IMG/VR virus record: IMGVR_UViG_3300030331_004310
Location: 1-44,910 of that record
Length of the DNA stretch: 44,910 nt
DNA from: a virus
Strand: one strand, 5' to 3'
Under the pieces are notes generated by a model that ran no database searches, was not told the origin of the DNA, and saw only the letters and a program-made list of their open reading frames with translations. Each line of letters begins with the position of its first letter. The stretch's first letter is position 1. Shown here one piece after another: positions 32,201-39,782 of the stretch. The position numbers and the translations under genes are program-made.

Positions 32201-33315
32201 TCAGCCCAATTAGCAGTCTCGGATGGTTGTTCTGCCGGGTCTCCTGCAACAAATCGTGGAAATGCTCCCCCAAGACCAAGATTTGCAAGTGTAAAATTCA
32301 CACTAATAAGTGCTTGCGTATCAGCAAAATCGTTTGTGCTTTTGTTGTAAGTTGTTGTTCCTTTGTAGCCAATTTTCAAAGTATAGGTCAATGTTGTGTT
32401 TGTAATCGCATGAACATTGATTCGCAAATGAAATGATTCTCCTATACCCTTCAAACGAAGTGGGCCATCATAAGAAATTAAACGATTTGTTGCTGTTGTT
32501 GTGCTTGCAGACGAATGACCATTCCCACGCTCAACAAACAAATTGTGAATAAGAAATGGCATTTTAGAAGGAGACTTTACTTCATGTAGGTATTCAGCAG
32601 GGGATGTAGCAGAAGCCACAAGAGTTGGCTTTTCTCCTGTATATACGCTTGCGATTGAACAAGTTGTCATTGTTTTATCTGGCGTATCGTGATTGGGTTT
32701 AGCAGAAGTTCTTGCATTTCCTTTTTGGTAGTAGGAAATAGGGTTGCCTGCGGCTTTGTGGATATTTGCACTTGTAGTAAGGTCTCTTTCATCGTATTTA
32801 CTGGTGGGAGCAGAACCATAACTAAAATCCATTTCGCCAAGAGGAACAAAGTATTGTCCTTGCGAATCATGACCATTACGAAAAGCAAGGTACGAATCAC
32901 CAGAAGCCCCATTGTATTTTTGTCTATTTCCTGCAAAGGAAATTGGATATTGCAAAATTGCTCTTGAGTTGTAAAGTTCACTTTCTACTTCTACAATGTT
33001 TCTTGATAACCAACTTGCATAGCCATCATTGTGAGCCAATTTGTTTTCTGCTGTTGAGGTGTATCTTGAGTCGGCACTAATTTGTGGGTCATCATCATGA
33101 TAACCGCCAGTTCTTACACGATTTGGAAATGAGTTGCGAAACCTTGGATTAAGACGAGCAACTCCACCCAAGGCAGAACCAAAATGTGAAATCGTATGGT
33201 CAAGAGTTCGGTATGAGGGCAGGTTAGCATCGTCAGCAGTTGCTCTTGCTGAATTAAAATCATCGTAGTAGCCCGAAAGCCAGAAGTTGTATTCTGTATT
33301 TACTGTCTTCGTCAT
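26245..33315 (-). CDS. Tail hub / tip protein, very large (2356 aa)
   Basis: It lies directly after the tape measure gene, the usual place of distal tail, hub and fibre proteins. Around residues 455-560 the sequence SFNINYGANQVSSAEITVLD followed by IWTGHIESVEHAQ resembles the hub domain of Tal/gp27-type baseplate proteins. Around residue 940 a DAGDTTISFDEPGMWYS segment of the inserted beta-domain type occurs. Near residue 2090 a Pro/Lys linker (DKPKPKPRPPSP) leads into a C-terminal beta domain that probably binds the host. The C-terminal third is more GC-rich than the rest. Confidence 0.75.
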   Translation of the reverse strand: MTKTVNTEYNFWLSGYYDDFNSARATADDANLPSYRTLDHTISHFGSALGGVARLNPRFRNSFPNRVRTGGYHDDDPQISADSRYTSTAENKLAHNDGYASWLSRNIVEVESELYNSRAILQYPISFAGNRQKYNGASGDSYLAFRNGHDSQGQYFVPLGEMDFSYGSAPTSKYDERDLTTSANIHKAAGNPISYYQKGNARTSAKPNHDTPDKTMTTCSIASVYTGEKPTLVASATSPAEYLHEVKSPSKMPFLIHNLFVERGNGHSSASTTTATNRLISYDGPLRLKGIGESFHLRINVHAITNTTLTYTLKIGYKGTTTYNKSTNDFADTQALISVNFTLANLGLGGAFPRFVAGDPAEQPSETANWADIEVVPDFTTNQWKAYANGSTTQFAQGSINISGHNMPTAIGWSLDLTWAHGSDDYVCVSTLLDRVGVALPLTNKFDGNHLILPPVQSFNINYGANQVSSAEITVLDDENNFTLAPLTTGSDSTEWRLLMFESGEDRPIWTGHIESVEHAQNTVARTISTKIRARDSFGVLGRTLPIWELGQNAFFSLNNHISMAATIDKKSHETTAISNLLLFGIGHMKYKQNSLGFTRNDQEEHSRYSNILGGRQSLFSSSLIQMYINEDENGPNDVENQWMGFRASTNVEIEDILYIRSLSGTRDIYIAYDGVSTQSGSAYRGYAVGDTIKLVGTAYDGDYPIATIRYEYTAGRTASQGKDLVVLRITDSSAATTDGRIFTCPSAGNSTFIGNDKGGKRWQLTSSSAHGLSIGDTISLILDTNQGQSPNNHQLLEVVVQAVPTTTTFHIDTISNISVATPVISAYNYSTWNGATNTPPKNPAIVRHGFSNPPNQTEYDRVQFRVAHARWMRDLPQSTWFKARFGVIHPEPFYRAGKGSALQHPLNATQAARLSWINSDGSNNWTGLASSVDAGDTTISFDEPGMWYSIKSRGIKEFIVDLIDTQTGETQFVIANAISNPSAITTPSSFTWDTSNKRFELAGNHGFELGQMIVHEGFGFPDLDGIHTITAIPTSKTYKTRKITGFRGTRDGYAFLQARALNDGGWSDGGGRVNNDPDQIVATTIASSAFADGGANRTGKRIYSGGCTISGVKGLKRTWKPEHTIYNLRQVDESNGYKHCFVGWADMRNDGTANADGGFRQNDFGLMLPTNENYQLNLTFADQVDQMGNPDVFAELKIGEDADIWSFDADVEPYSGGKWSALTGGSNEEPFATHLRNWETKAGSFVVVDVSRFWNLNTLACGGRSGYDSGGIVDFGDFETPSFGFPYLIDNYWKEATCSYKNSHDESIFPHHPNSLFFINDGTSLKAPIAIGDSKIYLEDATQFDTTGYGVIIAEGGSNRDSEKIAYYYYWNGKGSETHSSGQELEFLNNVFITEYEVITDPKNAVDQLTADITAGSTNSQVVIETNEFAATEADEVDGAFDKVRIYNTTAALYGMRLILNMEGTVKSPAQGTFFSQDKVRVFQNLNLADTWATDSTLPCISDINNVPYQNTNNGDSFGSMLDARGQTIQTILSTMQEKDGSGIGGAIKSLSWLMGRDNRMEFRDSLDTNITLSRSNLFTSNLSTQTGSKITNVRVYYNGNASFVDHPTTIPKDVRWRVLNHPDLFNQSEALDLAKQAFHRESTPRVSIKAEPFRDGINRMVGDGRFGYVADTFRKAYHNDSQSLSWWSNRLGGHPFCGIQNALDSGATTSSGDATLGAGEPYAQLQDESFPATFGFTPSKVAKTSGSGTIAYYTKTAQLIIRDAGVSIDPNTAEFRLDGNGGTRVAITSAGWYQLPCTIGSGVHTLSVYYDGTTLASQTTILHFGNANVNANGTRYHFYGTNSLSHAIQVAYVQNGCPFVSATSGNELRMFIETITGASSYADTTFKLHLCDFDFNETVGSGPAFTPPTLDVLTKHATTSVVLDSNGFVSIQVPSSYSSTQERITFSVNLDYLRDVVRLRGGDTGLNLPSSYGITLSKGTSSGGGAFPMGMRRYPDMGGIADERAAYYAPRLHIVRDVKWVPATTITYTDALIDMTSQSLVIKDVRWSQNARDVEKVQLGLEKIEDHYAYNLVAALRRPPVEGDKPKPKPRPPSPTGPYAPSTPETAGSLGGDVATVPHLLNAATLDGDPSTVALQNSNFGPNQMSNAVHRLMRGKANFRSDTGSSGSTWGVLGSANTGVSSSFDRAIDGIEGSTTTSEGAAIATSDGFSLAGISDPEVGVQGERHSHTINARVPNDTSTGFVSVIASTTLEDITGGGNAEITTTIECVETGATITTTKIVSKGSARQNFVIVPSTHLNGAETPNNTLKITVERKPAQGNDAAGYQTLTIHNLEVRLRRYNIPQDGQSKAFIPY

Positions 33316-36300
33316 AGCCCTATCCCCTGCGCTCTCAACTCATCTAATACTCCGCTTGTGATACGACTCACCATTTCTTCGGTATTGTAGCCATTGAAAA
33401 CATTGGTCTGCACAATTTCTGTCTTATGTAGCAGGCTTTCAACGCCACCTTGCACAACTTGTCTGTAAATTGCACCTGTGAAATTTTGTCTTTGTCCAAA
33501 GAATAACTCTTCTCTTGCATTCGCAAATGTTTCTTGGTCTTGCGTAAGTGAGTTATACAGACGCTTTTCACCCTCAATAAGAGCCGTGTTCGTATCGTCT
33601 TGCACCTTAAGAAGATTTTCGTAATAATTTTGTGTGAACTCCATTGACATATTAGAAATACCTTCACCTGCCGCTTCATATTCTGCGATAAATGCTTCTG
33701 CCGCCGCCTTTCCTTCTGCGCCTTTACCAAATCCTTTTACAAATGCTTCTCCATTTTCAAATCCTCTTACTGAAAACATTCTATCATCATCGCTAACAAA
33801 TAAACGACCAAGCATAGAGCCTTTAAAACCTGTTTGTGGATTTGCCGTTGTTAATGCAAGGTCGCTGTAATTATTTACCATTTCAATAGCACTTCTGCTA
33901 ACAATTTCTTGTGCTTGGTCAATCGCAAGAACTTGTTGTTCTACATTTTGTAATTCATCAAGACTTTGCTGTAGACCTGCGGCTAATTCTGTATCACCAA
34001 GAGCAGTTGCGTTTGCAATATCCTCTGTTAAAGCGGTAATTCTAACCCCTAAATCAGCAAGAACAGTATCGGTTAGTTCTGCATTCTGTTTAAGGTCATT
34101 AAAAGTAGCATCATTAAACAAACCTTCTGATACTGCTTCTTTACCAGCCGCACCCGACAAATCACTTAGAAGAGTCTGTGTAGTATTCAAAGAGTCATTT
34201 AATTTTTCAATATCCAACATATCGCTACGAAATTTATCACCAAGCAGATTGTCAAATATGAGGAATCCTCCAATAGCCGCAATCGCAAGTAGACCACCTG
34301 TAAGAACACTTAAAGATGCAGTAGCGGCAACAGAAGCACCTGTAAGAGTGTGAAGTGCGCCCACACCAGACACAATAGCAGGAACAAAGGAAGTTAGCAT
34401 AACTAAAGACACACCATACATCATGGCTGACATTTGTTTGCTATCATCAACAATCATCGGAAGAATGATAGTCGTAGCCATAGCCGTTGTATTAACTGCT
34501 TTCAAGGCATTTTCTTTAGTCATTAGGGCCAAAGCAGTTGCTTTTATTTGCGCTCCAAAAGTCATTTCAGATGCTCCCGAAGCCTTCATTTGTGCTTGGT
34601 ATGCTTTTTCCGCACCGAGAATCTCTTGGATTCGGATTCGTTTTTCTGCAAGAGTCTGTATTTCTCCTTGAGCAACAGCGATTCGTTCTCTAATTTCATC
34701 TGTTCCAAGACCCTTTGCAATACGCTCGGCTTCTTCTAAAGTCAAAGCCGCTATAATGTCTTGCTGTTCTCGCTGACGCATAGCATGGTCAGCATTTTGG
34801 TTAATCAATTTTTCTTTGACTTCTGCATCAAGGGATTGATATAGCACAACTTCTTGTTGCATAAGACCAGATTGTGTCTGTAGCAATTCATTGTAAGAGT
34901 TCTGCGTCTCAACTTGTTTGTAGATGCTTTCAATACTACGCTTTTCCATAATCATACGGCCTTCTTTTTGAGCCGTAGTGATTTGCATTGTTTTTTGCTC
35001 ACGCTTCATTTGAGCAACGGCTTGAGCAACTGCTGACCTTTGACTTTGACGAGCCGCAGTATTTTGAGCAAGAGCATTTTGGTTTCTTGTAAGAAGCGCA
35101 TTTTCTTTTTTGATTGCATTACGACCTGCTTTAGCAAGGTCAAGTTCTTTTAGCCGAGCATGATTGTTTGCAATCTTTCTTTCTATCCTTCTTTTTTCTA
35201 CATTAAGGTCAGCCAATTTAGCAGATTGTTCTTTGCGAAATAGACCTGCAAGTGTGATGCGGGATTGTTGTTCCCGATTCATAAGAGCAAGACGATGTTC
35301 TCCTGTAGAAACCAATTTCTTTTCAAATCCAACTTGTAAATTTGCTACTAAATTTGCTTCTGCATAACTTCGTACACGCTCTTGAATATCGGCTTGTCCT
35401 TTTGCTTGCACAGCATTAAGAGTTCGGAATGCAACAACAAGATTTCCGATTTGGAACAAAATATCAGAAACAGGACGAACCATTTTATCATAGGTCTGTC
35501 CAAGGAACATAACCTTGCCTACCAAGTCCTGAATTGCATCAGACTTAAGAGCATATCCAGCCATTTTGAGGAATTGTTCTTCTGCCAAAAAAGCCTGCAT
35601 ATAGGCTCCTGTAAGGTCTTCTCCTATCTTGGCTCTCATATTTTCAATAGTAGCCTCCATTTGTTTTGCAGTAAAAACCGCTGATTCTGTTTTGTACCCA
35701 AATTCTTCAATGGCTCCATACTCTGCACGAAACGCCGCAGTTGAAAGTTCTGCAAGACGAACTCGGTTTTCCATAATTTTAAGGAACTTGATGTAGTGGC
35801 GAGAACCTGCGATATTGACAGCCAAGGCTCGTTTTTCTTCAGAAGTCATAGCATCATAGGCAGGAGTCAATTTTGTGATAACATCCGATAATTTGAGTTG
35901 GGCAACTCCTTGTGCATCAAGACCGGGAATAAGTTCTGCAATAGCCTTTGTAGCCTCGTTATTTGCATTTCCAAGACGCTGATAAATCATTCGCAAACCT
36001 GTTCCGGCCCTGCTTACTTCTTCACCTGTTTCAAGCAGAAGTGCTGACATAGCGGCCATATCACCAATACTTTCACCAGCGATATTTGCTTGACTTGCAA
36101 ATTGGTTGAGAACAAAGGTAATGTCTTCCATGATAGCCACAGAAGAGTTCTCAATTGTATTCAACTGATTAAGAGTGTGGATAGACGATTGACGAACAAT
36201 GTTGGCCTGTTCTTCGGCTTCCAAAGCCTCATATTGAGCCTTAGTAAGACCGCCATACATAAATTGAGTCTGCTGTGCTAAGTTGATAAAACGGTTCATA

Positions 36301-36743
36301 CCCATTTCTGTTTCCATTTCACCAACTTGTGCAAGCAAAAGACCTTGACGGGTAGCCTCAATAATTGCTTCTTGCGATTTCAATACTCCTTTTAATTGAG
36401 AAGTTCTTGCCGCCGCCGCAAGTGCTTCTGCTCCTGTAAAAGCAAAAGCCTCACCCATTTCTCTTGCCGATTGAGCAAAGCCCATATATGCTGTATCATC
36501 CGAATAAAATTTGCGAACACGAACTAATTGCTGTTCAAATTCAAAAAAGGATTCAACAACTTGATTTACAGCACCAGCAACAAAGTTGCTCATTTCTGTA
36601 AATCCATCTTGGACAGCACCGAGGGCATCAAGAATAATTGCTTGTTGAACCGTCATAGCGGCCTTGCTGTCAGCAAGAAGACGAGTAGATTGAAGACGAC
36701 CTACGACATCAAAAAAGACTCTTGCCGCACCTGTCTTTGCCAT
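33312..36743 (-). CDS. Tail tape measure protein
   Basis: The 1143-residue protein is long, helical and Ala/Gln-rich, with the N-terminal pattern of phage tape measure proteins (FEQQLVRVRKFYSDDTAY ... AREMGEAFAFTGAEALAAA). A hydrophobic region lies near residues 760-835 (LVMLTSFVPAIVSGVGAL, GGLLAIAAIGGFLIF). It sets tail length and may be delivered to the membrane on entry. Length predicts a tail of very roughly 170 nm if 1.5 A per residue applies. The start overlaps the end of the chaperone frame (TAATG). Confidence 0.9.
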   Translation of the reverse strand: MAKTGAARVFFDVVGRLQSTRLLADSKAAMTVQQAIILDALGAVQDGFTEMSNFVAGAVNQVVESFFEFEQQLVRVRKFYSDDTAYMGFAQSAREMGEAFAFTGAEALAAAARTSQLKGVLKSQEAIIEATRQGLLLAQVGEMETEMGMNRFINLAQQTQFMYGGLTKAQYEALEAEEQANIVRQSSIHTLNQLNTIENSSVAIMEDITFVLNQFASQANIAGESIGDMAAMSALLLETGEEVSRAGTGLRMIYQRLGNANNEATKAIAELIPGLDAQGVAQLKLSDVITKLTPAYDAMTSEEKRALAVNIAGSRHYIKFLKIMENRVRLAELSTAAFRAEYGAIEEFGYKTESAVFTAKQMEATIENMRAKIGEDLTGAYMQAFLAEEQFLKMAGYALKSDAIQDLVGKVMFLGQTYDKMVRPVSDILFQIGNLVVAFRTLNAVQAKGQADIQERVRSYAEANLVANLQVGFEKKLVSTGEHRLALMNREQQSRITLAGLFRKEQSAKLADLNVEKRRIERKIANNHARLKELDLAKAGRNAIKKENALLTRNQNALAQNTAARQSQRSAVAQAVAQMKREQKTMQITTAQKEGRMIMEKRSIESIYKQVETQNSYNELLQTQSGLMQQEVVLYQSLDAEVKEKLINQNADHAMRQREQQDIIAALTLEEAERIAKGLGTDEIRERIAVAQGEIQTLAEKRIRIQEILGAEKAYQAQMKASGASEMTFGAQIKATALALMTKENALKAVNTTAMATTIILPMIVDDSKQMSAMMYGVSLVMLTSFVPAIVSGVGALHTLTGASVAATASLSVLTGGLLAIAAIGGFLIFDNLLGDKFRSDMLDIEKLNDSLNTTQTLLSDLSGAAGKEAVSEGLFNDATFNDLKQNAELTDTVLADLGVRITALTEDIANATALGDTELAAGLQQSLDELQNVEQQVLAIDQAQEIVSRSAIEMVNNYSDLALTTANPQTGFKGSMLGRLFVSDDDRMFSVRGFENGEAFVKGFGKGAEGKAAAEAFIAEYEAAGEGISNMSMEFTQNYYENLLKVQDDTNTALIEGEKRLYNSLTQDQETFANAREELFFGQRQNFTGAIYRQVVQGGVESLLHKTEIVQTNVFNGYNTEEMVSRITSGVLDELRAQGIGL

Positions 36744-36970
36744 TATTCACCAACCCAATTGTCTAACATTGAACCCATTTTTTCTGATGATATGGTGGCT
36801 CTTTTTTGGTCTCTCCTTGCGACTGCTCGTTTTGCTTTACTTGATGATTTAGCCTGTTCTGTTTGTTCATTGATACGCTCTGCAATTTCACTTGCAACTG
36901 CAAGGTCAAATTCCAACTTATGAAATCCACCAGCGCAGTCGTATTTTTCGTATAAATCGCTTGGCATCAC
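36743..36970 (-). CDS. Second frame of the tail-assembly chaperone (frameshift extension)
   Basis: This frame, directly before the tape measure gene, encodes PSDLYEKYDCAGGFHKLEFD and a basic helical end. It stays open upstream of its GTG/ATG start back through the end of the preceding gene and is in the -1 frame relative to it. A slippery CCCTTTG lies at 37024-37018. It is therefore likely made mainly as a fusion with the upstream frame, like gpGT of lambda-type tails: about 205 residues from ATG 37359. Independent initiation at GTG 36970 or ATG 36967 is possible, though the GGAG site is very close. Confidence 0.7.
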   Translation of the reverse strand: MMPSDLYEKYDCAGGFHKLEFDLAVASEIAERINEQTEQAKSSSKAKRAVARRDQKRATISSEKMGSMLDNWVGE

Positions 36971-37011
36971 TCCTTTAAACGCTGAACATAGGCTTGGCGC
37001 AACTTGCGATA

Positions 37012-37359
37012 TTACTCCAAAGGGACTGCACCCTCCAAATCATCCCCACGGATAAAATTAAGAATACGCATTATTTCTTCGGATGTTAGCAAATTTACAT
37101 CAATATCTGCATCAAGCACACATTTTGGAAGCCACGCTTGGATTTGGTCTTCAAGACCTCCACCTGCTTCATCAAGTAGCGTAGCAAATTCTTCTTGCTG
37201 TTCATCTGTCCATTCAGCGGGGTCTGTGCCAAAATGACGACACTTTCGCAAGGTCATGGCTTGAACTTTCTCAATTTTGAGTTTGTCCATTCCCGATGCT
37301 TGACGCACCATAATTGTTTTTCCGTTGTCTAATTCAATTTCTTTCTTCAATACTGGCAT
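37012..37359 (-). CDS. Tail-assembly chaperone, short form (115 aa)
   Basis: It lies between the tail tube gene and the tape measure gene, the standard place of gpG-like chaperones. The product begins MPVLKKEIELDNGKTIMV and is acidic and helical later (WTDEQQEEFATLLDEAGGG). ATG 37359 is preferred, with GAAGTGA 6 nt upstream; GTG 37368 is the alternative. TAA lies at 37014-37012, only two codons after the slippery site. A -1 shift at that site would extend the protein into the next frame. Confidence 0.75.
   Translation of the reverse strand: MPVLKKEIELDNGKTIMVRQASGMDKLKIEKVQAMTLRKCRHFGTDPAEWTDEQQEEFATLLDEAGGGLEDQIQAWLPKCVLDADIDVNLLTSEEIMRILNFIRGDDLEGAVPLE
37018..37024 (-). promoter_or_regulatory. 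-1 ribosomal frameshift site CCCTTTG
   Basis: Read on the - strand, the zero frame is GTC CCT TTG GAG TAA. The heptamer C CCT TTG has the X XXY YYZ form, so tandem slippage re-pairs to CCC TTT and reading continues GGA GTA ATA into the second frame with no stop until 36743. A small stem CGCA-AGT-TGCG begins about 9 nt downstream. No experimental evidence is available. Confidence 0.65.
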
Positions 37360-37434
37360 TGTATTCACTTCTCTTTTCTTCTTTTCTATCCATTGATAAT
37401 GAGCGACTGCTTATGCTCATCATGGAAAATCACC

Positions 37435-37629
37435 TCAAGGCGTATCATCATAAGTAATGACAGCAATAAAATTGTTTCCAACTGCCATTTTTGCAATAGA
37501 AATATGGAGCAATATATCTGATGCTCCAAGTGTCCTAAGCGTTGCTTGGATTTGCGAATGAATTGTTAGTTGTGTGCCATAGCAGACTTTGGTTGACAAA
37601 GTTGCTGGGTTGCCTATTGGGTGAGCCAT
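37435..37629 (-). CDS. Small virion-region protein (64 aa)
   Basis: GAGGTGG precedes ATG 37629, right after the tail tube stop. The product is beta-rich and hydrophobic (ILLHISIAKMAVGNNFIAVITYD). Position between tail tube and chaperone suggests a tail assembly or tube accessory protein; no family recognised. The 75 nt between this gene and the chaperone start contain only the latter's ribosome binding region. Confidence 0.5.
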   Translation of the reverse strand: MAHPIGNPATLSTKVCYGTQLTIHSQIQATLRTLGASDILLHISIAKMAVGNNFIAVITYDDTP

Positions 37630-37639
37630 TTAGACCACC

Positions 37640-38668
37640 TCAAGCATCATAGTTGGCTTGTCCGTCTGTAGATTTTGCAGTTATTTTGACCATATTGTTG
37701 GCTTCGCCTAAATCATAAAGACCGTGGAAAGAAACAGACATAGTCTGTGAATCACGACCTGATACCGAGGTTTCGGGCATTTCGTAAATCAATTTCGCAA
37801 AGTCAAAACGAATAAAGTGGTTTGAATCAACTTCAAACAAAACCGACAATGCAGGAGTAGTAGAAGAAGGATTAACGACATTTGCTGTTCCGGGTCTTAA
37901 TTCATCAAAGAACACTTCATTGTCTGCCACATCGGATGTAAGCAAAGCCTTGTGAAAAGTAATACTACCGGACACTTCACGCATGGTGCTGGGAGGTGGA
38001 CGAACACAAGTGTCTTCCGAGAGATTGTAGGAGTTATCTACATCTCGGTTAGTCTTGATTTCAAAGTCAATGCTCTGCACAAGGTTAGAGTGAGCAGAAG
38101 TAGAGGCGGCGGCTTCAAATCGCACAAATGCCTTATGGAAGTGTGCGGCATCGCCTGTGTAAGAAGGCACAGCCGTACCGAGGGTTGCAGTAGCACTACT
38201 TTGCTTTTGACCTACTGTATTAACAGTCATCATAGCATATTCGCCAATGCTTGAAGACACAGAAATACTTTCAATAACTTGACCGGGGAAAATGTGTTCT
38301 TTGTCGTCTCGCCCAACACGGAAAGTGTAAGAAGGCAATTGTGCAGTTGAATTTACAAGATTTTCAGTAAAAGTACGCGTATCGGAAGCCGAACCGCCGG
38401 GAGCATCTTCGCCCATAATACCGTGAAGTAGCATCAAAGTAAAATCATCTGGCTGTAGAGCCATAGTAATGCTACCTTCTGAATACAGTCTGCTAATGAC
38501 TGCTTTTGCAGAACCATAATAGTTCATGTCTTCTCTTTTCAAGACATCGTAAATTTGTTGGAAACCTTCGCTTTCAACTTCGCCAACGGCTTCTGCCGCA
38601 ACTGCGCTACCAAAACTTGATTCTTTACCCACACTCACATATCGTGTGTGATTGCCGCTTACGCCCAT
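37640..38668 (-). CDS. Major tail tube protein
   Basis: The 342-residue protein lies directly before the chaperone/tape measure genes and has the strand-rich pattern of tail tube proteins: early ESSFGSA, a YSEGSITMALQPDDFTLMLL helix/strand transition, and a later VSGSITFHKALL element. Proteins of this type polymerise around the tape measure. It has its own candidate TATA box upstream, fitting high late expression. Confidence 0.8.
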   Translation of the reverse strand: MGVSGNHTRYVSVGKESSFGSAVAAEAVGEVESEGFQQIYDVLKREDMNYYGSAKAVISRLYSEGSITMALQPDDFTLMLLHGIMGEDAPGGSASDTRTFTENLVNSTAQLPSYTFRVGRDDKEHIFPGQVIESISVSSSIGEYAMMTVNTVGQKQSSATATLGTAVPSYTGDAAHFHKAFVRFEAAASTSAHSNLVQSIDFEIKTNRDVDNSYNLSEDTCVRPPPSTMREVSGSITFHKALLTSDVADNEVFFDELRPGTANVVNPSSTTPALSVLFEVDSNHFIRFDFAKLIYEMPETSVSGRDSQTMSVSFHGLYDLGEANNMVKITAKSTDGQANYDA

Positions 38669-38690
38669 GCCTTACACATGGAATATACCA

Positions 38691-38698
38691 CTTAAAAA
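38691..38698 (-). promoter_or_regulatory. Candidate archaeal TATA box for the tail tube gene
   Basis: On the - strand, CTTTTTAAGTGG places TTTAAG 28 nt before ATG 38668, in one of the few gaps of the late array (38669-38704). A short SD-like AAGG precedes the start. Spacing fits the + strand promoters. Confidence 0.5.
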
Positions 38699-38704
38699 GA
38701 TTGC

Positions 38705-39778
38705 TCACACTTCTCGCAGAAACATCCGAATCTTTTTCATATAAGTTAATGTTAGAGTGTGAATGCAAATAACTTCGTCATCATCCATTTTGCTATCCAA
38801 CTGTGCAGTATAAGAAATGATAGAATCCACACCATCTTGTAGACCTGTCTGGGTGTAAAGTTCATCAAAGACCTCACCCATAATTGAAAGGCCAAGGCGA
38901 TAGGCATTTTTGTAATCTGTTCCTCTGGTGGTAATGTAGACAATGATATTGTACCTTTGGTCTGTTCTGGTTCCAGCGAGTGTCAAAAAGTCTGGTGATT
39001 CTGTTCTTTGTGTAAGAACATGAACAGAAGGCGGAGCCACGCGATTTATCATCGCTCTTGATGACAAGTCGTAGCCATAGACTATTCCTCCTTCTCCTAC
39101 ATGGTTTTTCAAATGAAAACGGTTGCTTTGTTTTAATGTCTCTACAATACCAAATCCTGTTCTCATTAGACTGTTTGTAGTAAAGTCTGACATATTCATT
39201 TCATCGGGAGAAAATGCCCCAAAGTCGGTGTAGTAGATTGCATACCAATCTACAGAGCCAGAAGAGTTCCCAAAGTATGCTCCTTGAGCAGTAGATGAAG
39301 AACCAGTTGTAGTCAAGTAATGTTGAACTGCATCGTCATCATCAATAATTTCTTTCATGTAAAGATTAGCAACTCCGGTATTTGCAAGACTCAATCGCAA
39401 AAGACAGGGAACTGGTTTTTCTTCTGCAAGAACAAGGTCAAGTTCTACAGTTGTTTGTGTTGATACTCCAACTAATTTTAGTTTGTTTGCATCATTTGAT
39501 GCCTTGACTTCTACACGATGAGTGCCATTGTCAAGAGCCATAAGAACTTCATTTTCATTTGGAGCAGAGTTGTAGCCAATTGCACAAATTAAAGTCATTT
39601 CTGTGTTTGTTGTGCTATACTTCCATTGTTGGTCAGTTATTCTCCAAGCCTTACCACTAACAGAACCACCAGAACCAGAAGTCAAAGTCCAAGGAGTATT
39701 GTTTCTACCATTTGGGTTTGCTGGGTCATTACCCGAAAGACGGGACACCCAAAATTCGTTTGATTTTGCGATTGCCAT
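38705..39778 (-). CDS. Probable tail terminator with N-terminal LamG-like domain
   Basis: The 357-residue protein has two parts. Residues about 40-215 show a concanavalin/LamG-like jelly roll (AWRITDQQWKYST, ALDNGTHRVEVKA, YFGNSSGSVDWYAIYYTDFG). Residues about 230-357 fit the tail terminator/completion fold (RYNIIVYITTRGTDYKNAYR, helix LGLSIMGEVFDEL, strand VICIHTLTLTYMKKI), and the gene sits between the gp10-like protein and the tail tube, the terminator's place. The fusion would display a carbohydrate-binding-type domain at the neck. Confidence 0.6.
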   Translation of the reverse strand: MAIAKSNEFWVSRLSGNDPANPNGRNNTPWTLTSGSGGSVSGKAWRITDQQWKYSTTNTEMTLICAIGYNSAPNENEVLMALDNGTHRVEVKASNDANKLKLVGVSTQTTVELDLVLAEEKPVPCLLRLSLANTGVANLYMKEIIDDDDAVQHYLTTTGSSSTAQGAYFGNSSGSVDWYAIYYTDFGAFSPDEMNMSDFTTNSLMRTGFGIVETLKQSNRFHLKNHVGEGGIVYGYDLSSRAMINRVAPPSVHVLTQRTESPDFLTLAGTRTDQRYNIIVYITTRGTDYKNAYRLGLSIMGEVFDELYTQTGLQDGVDSIISYTAQLDSKMDDDEVICIHTLTLTYMKKIRMFLREV

Positions 39779-39782
39779 ATTA

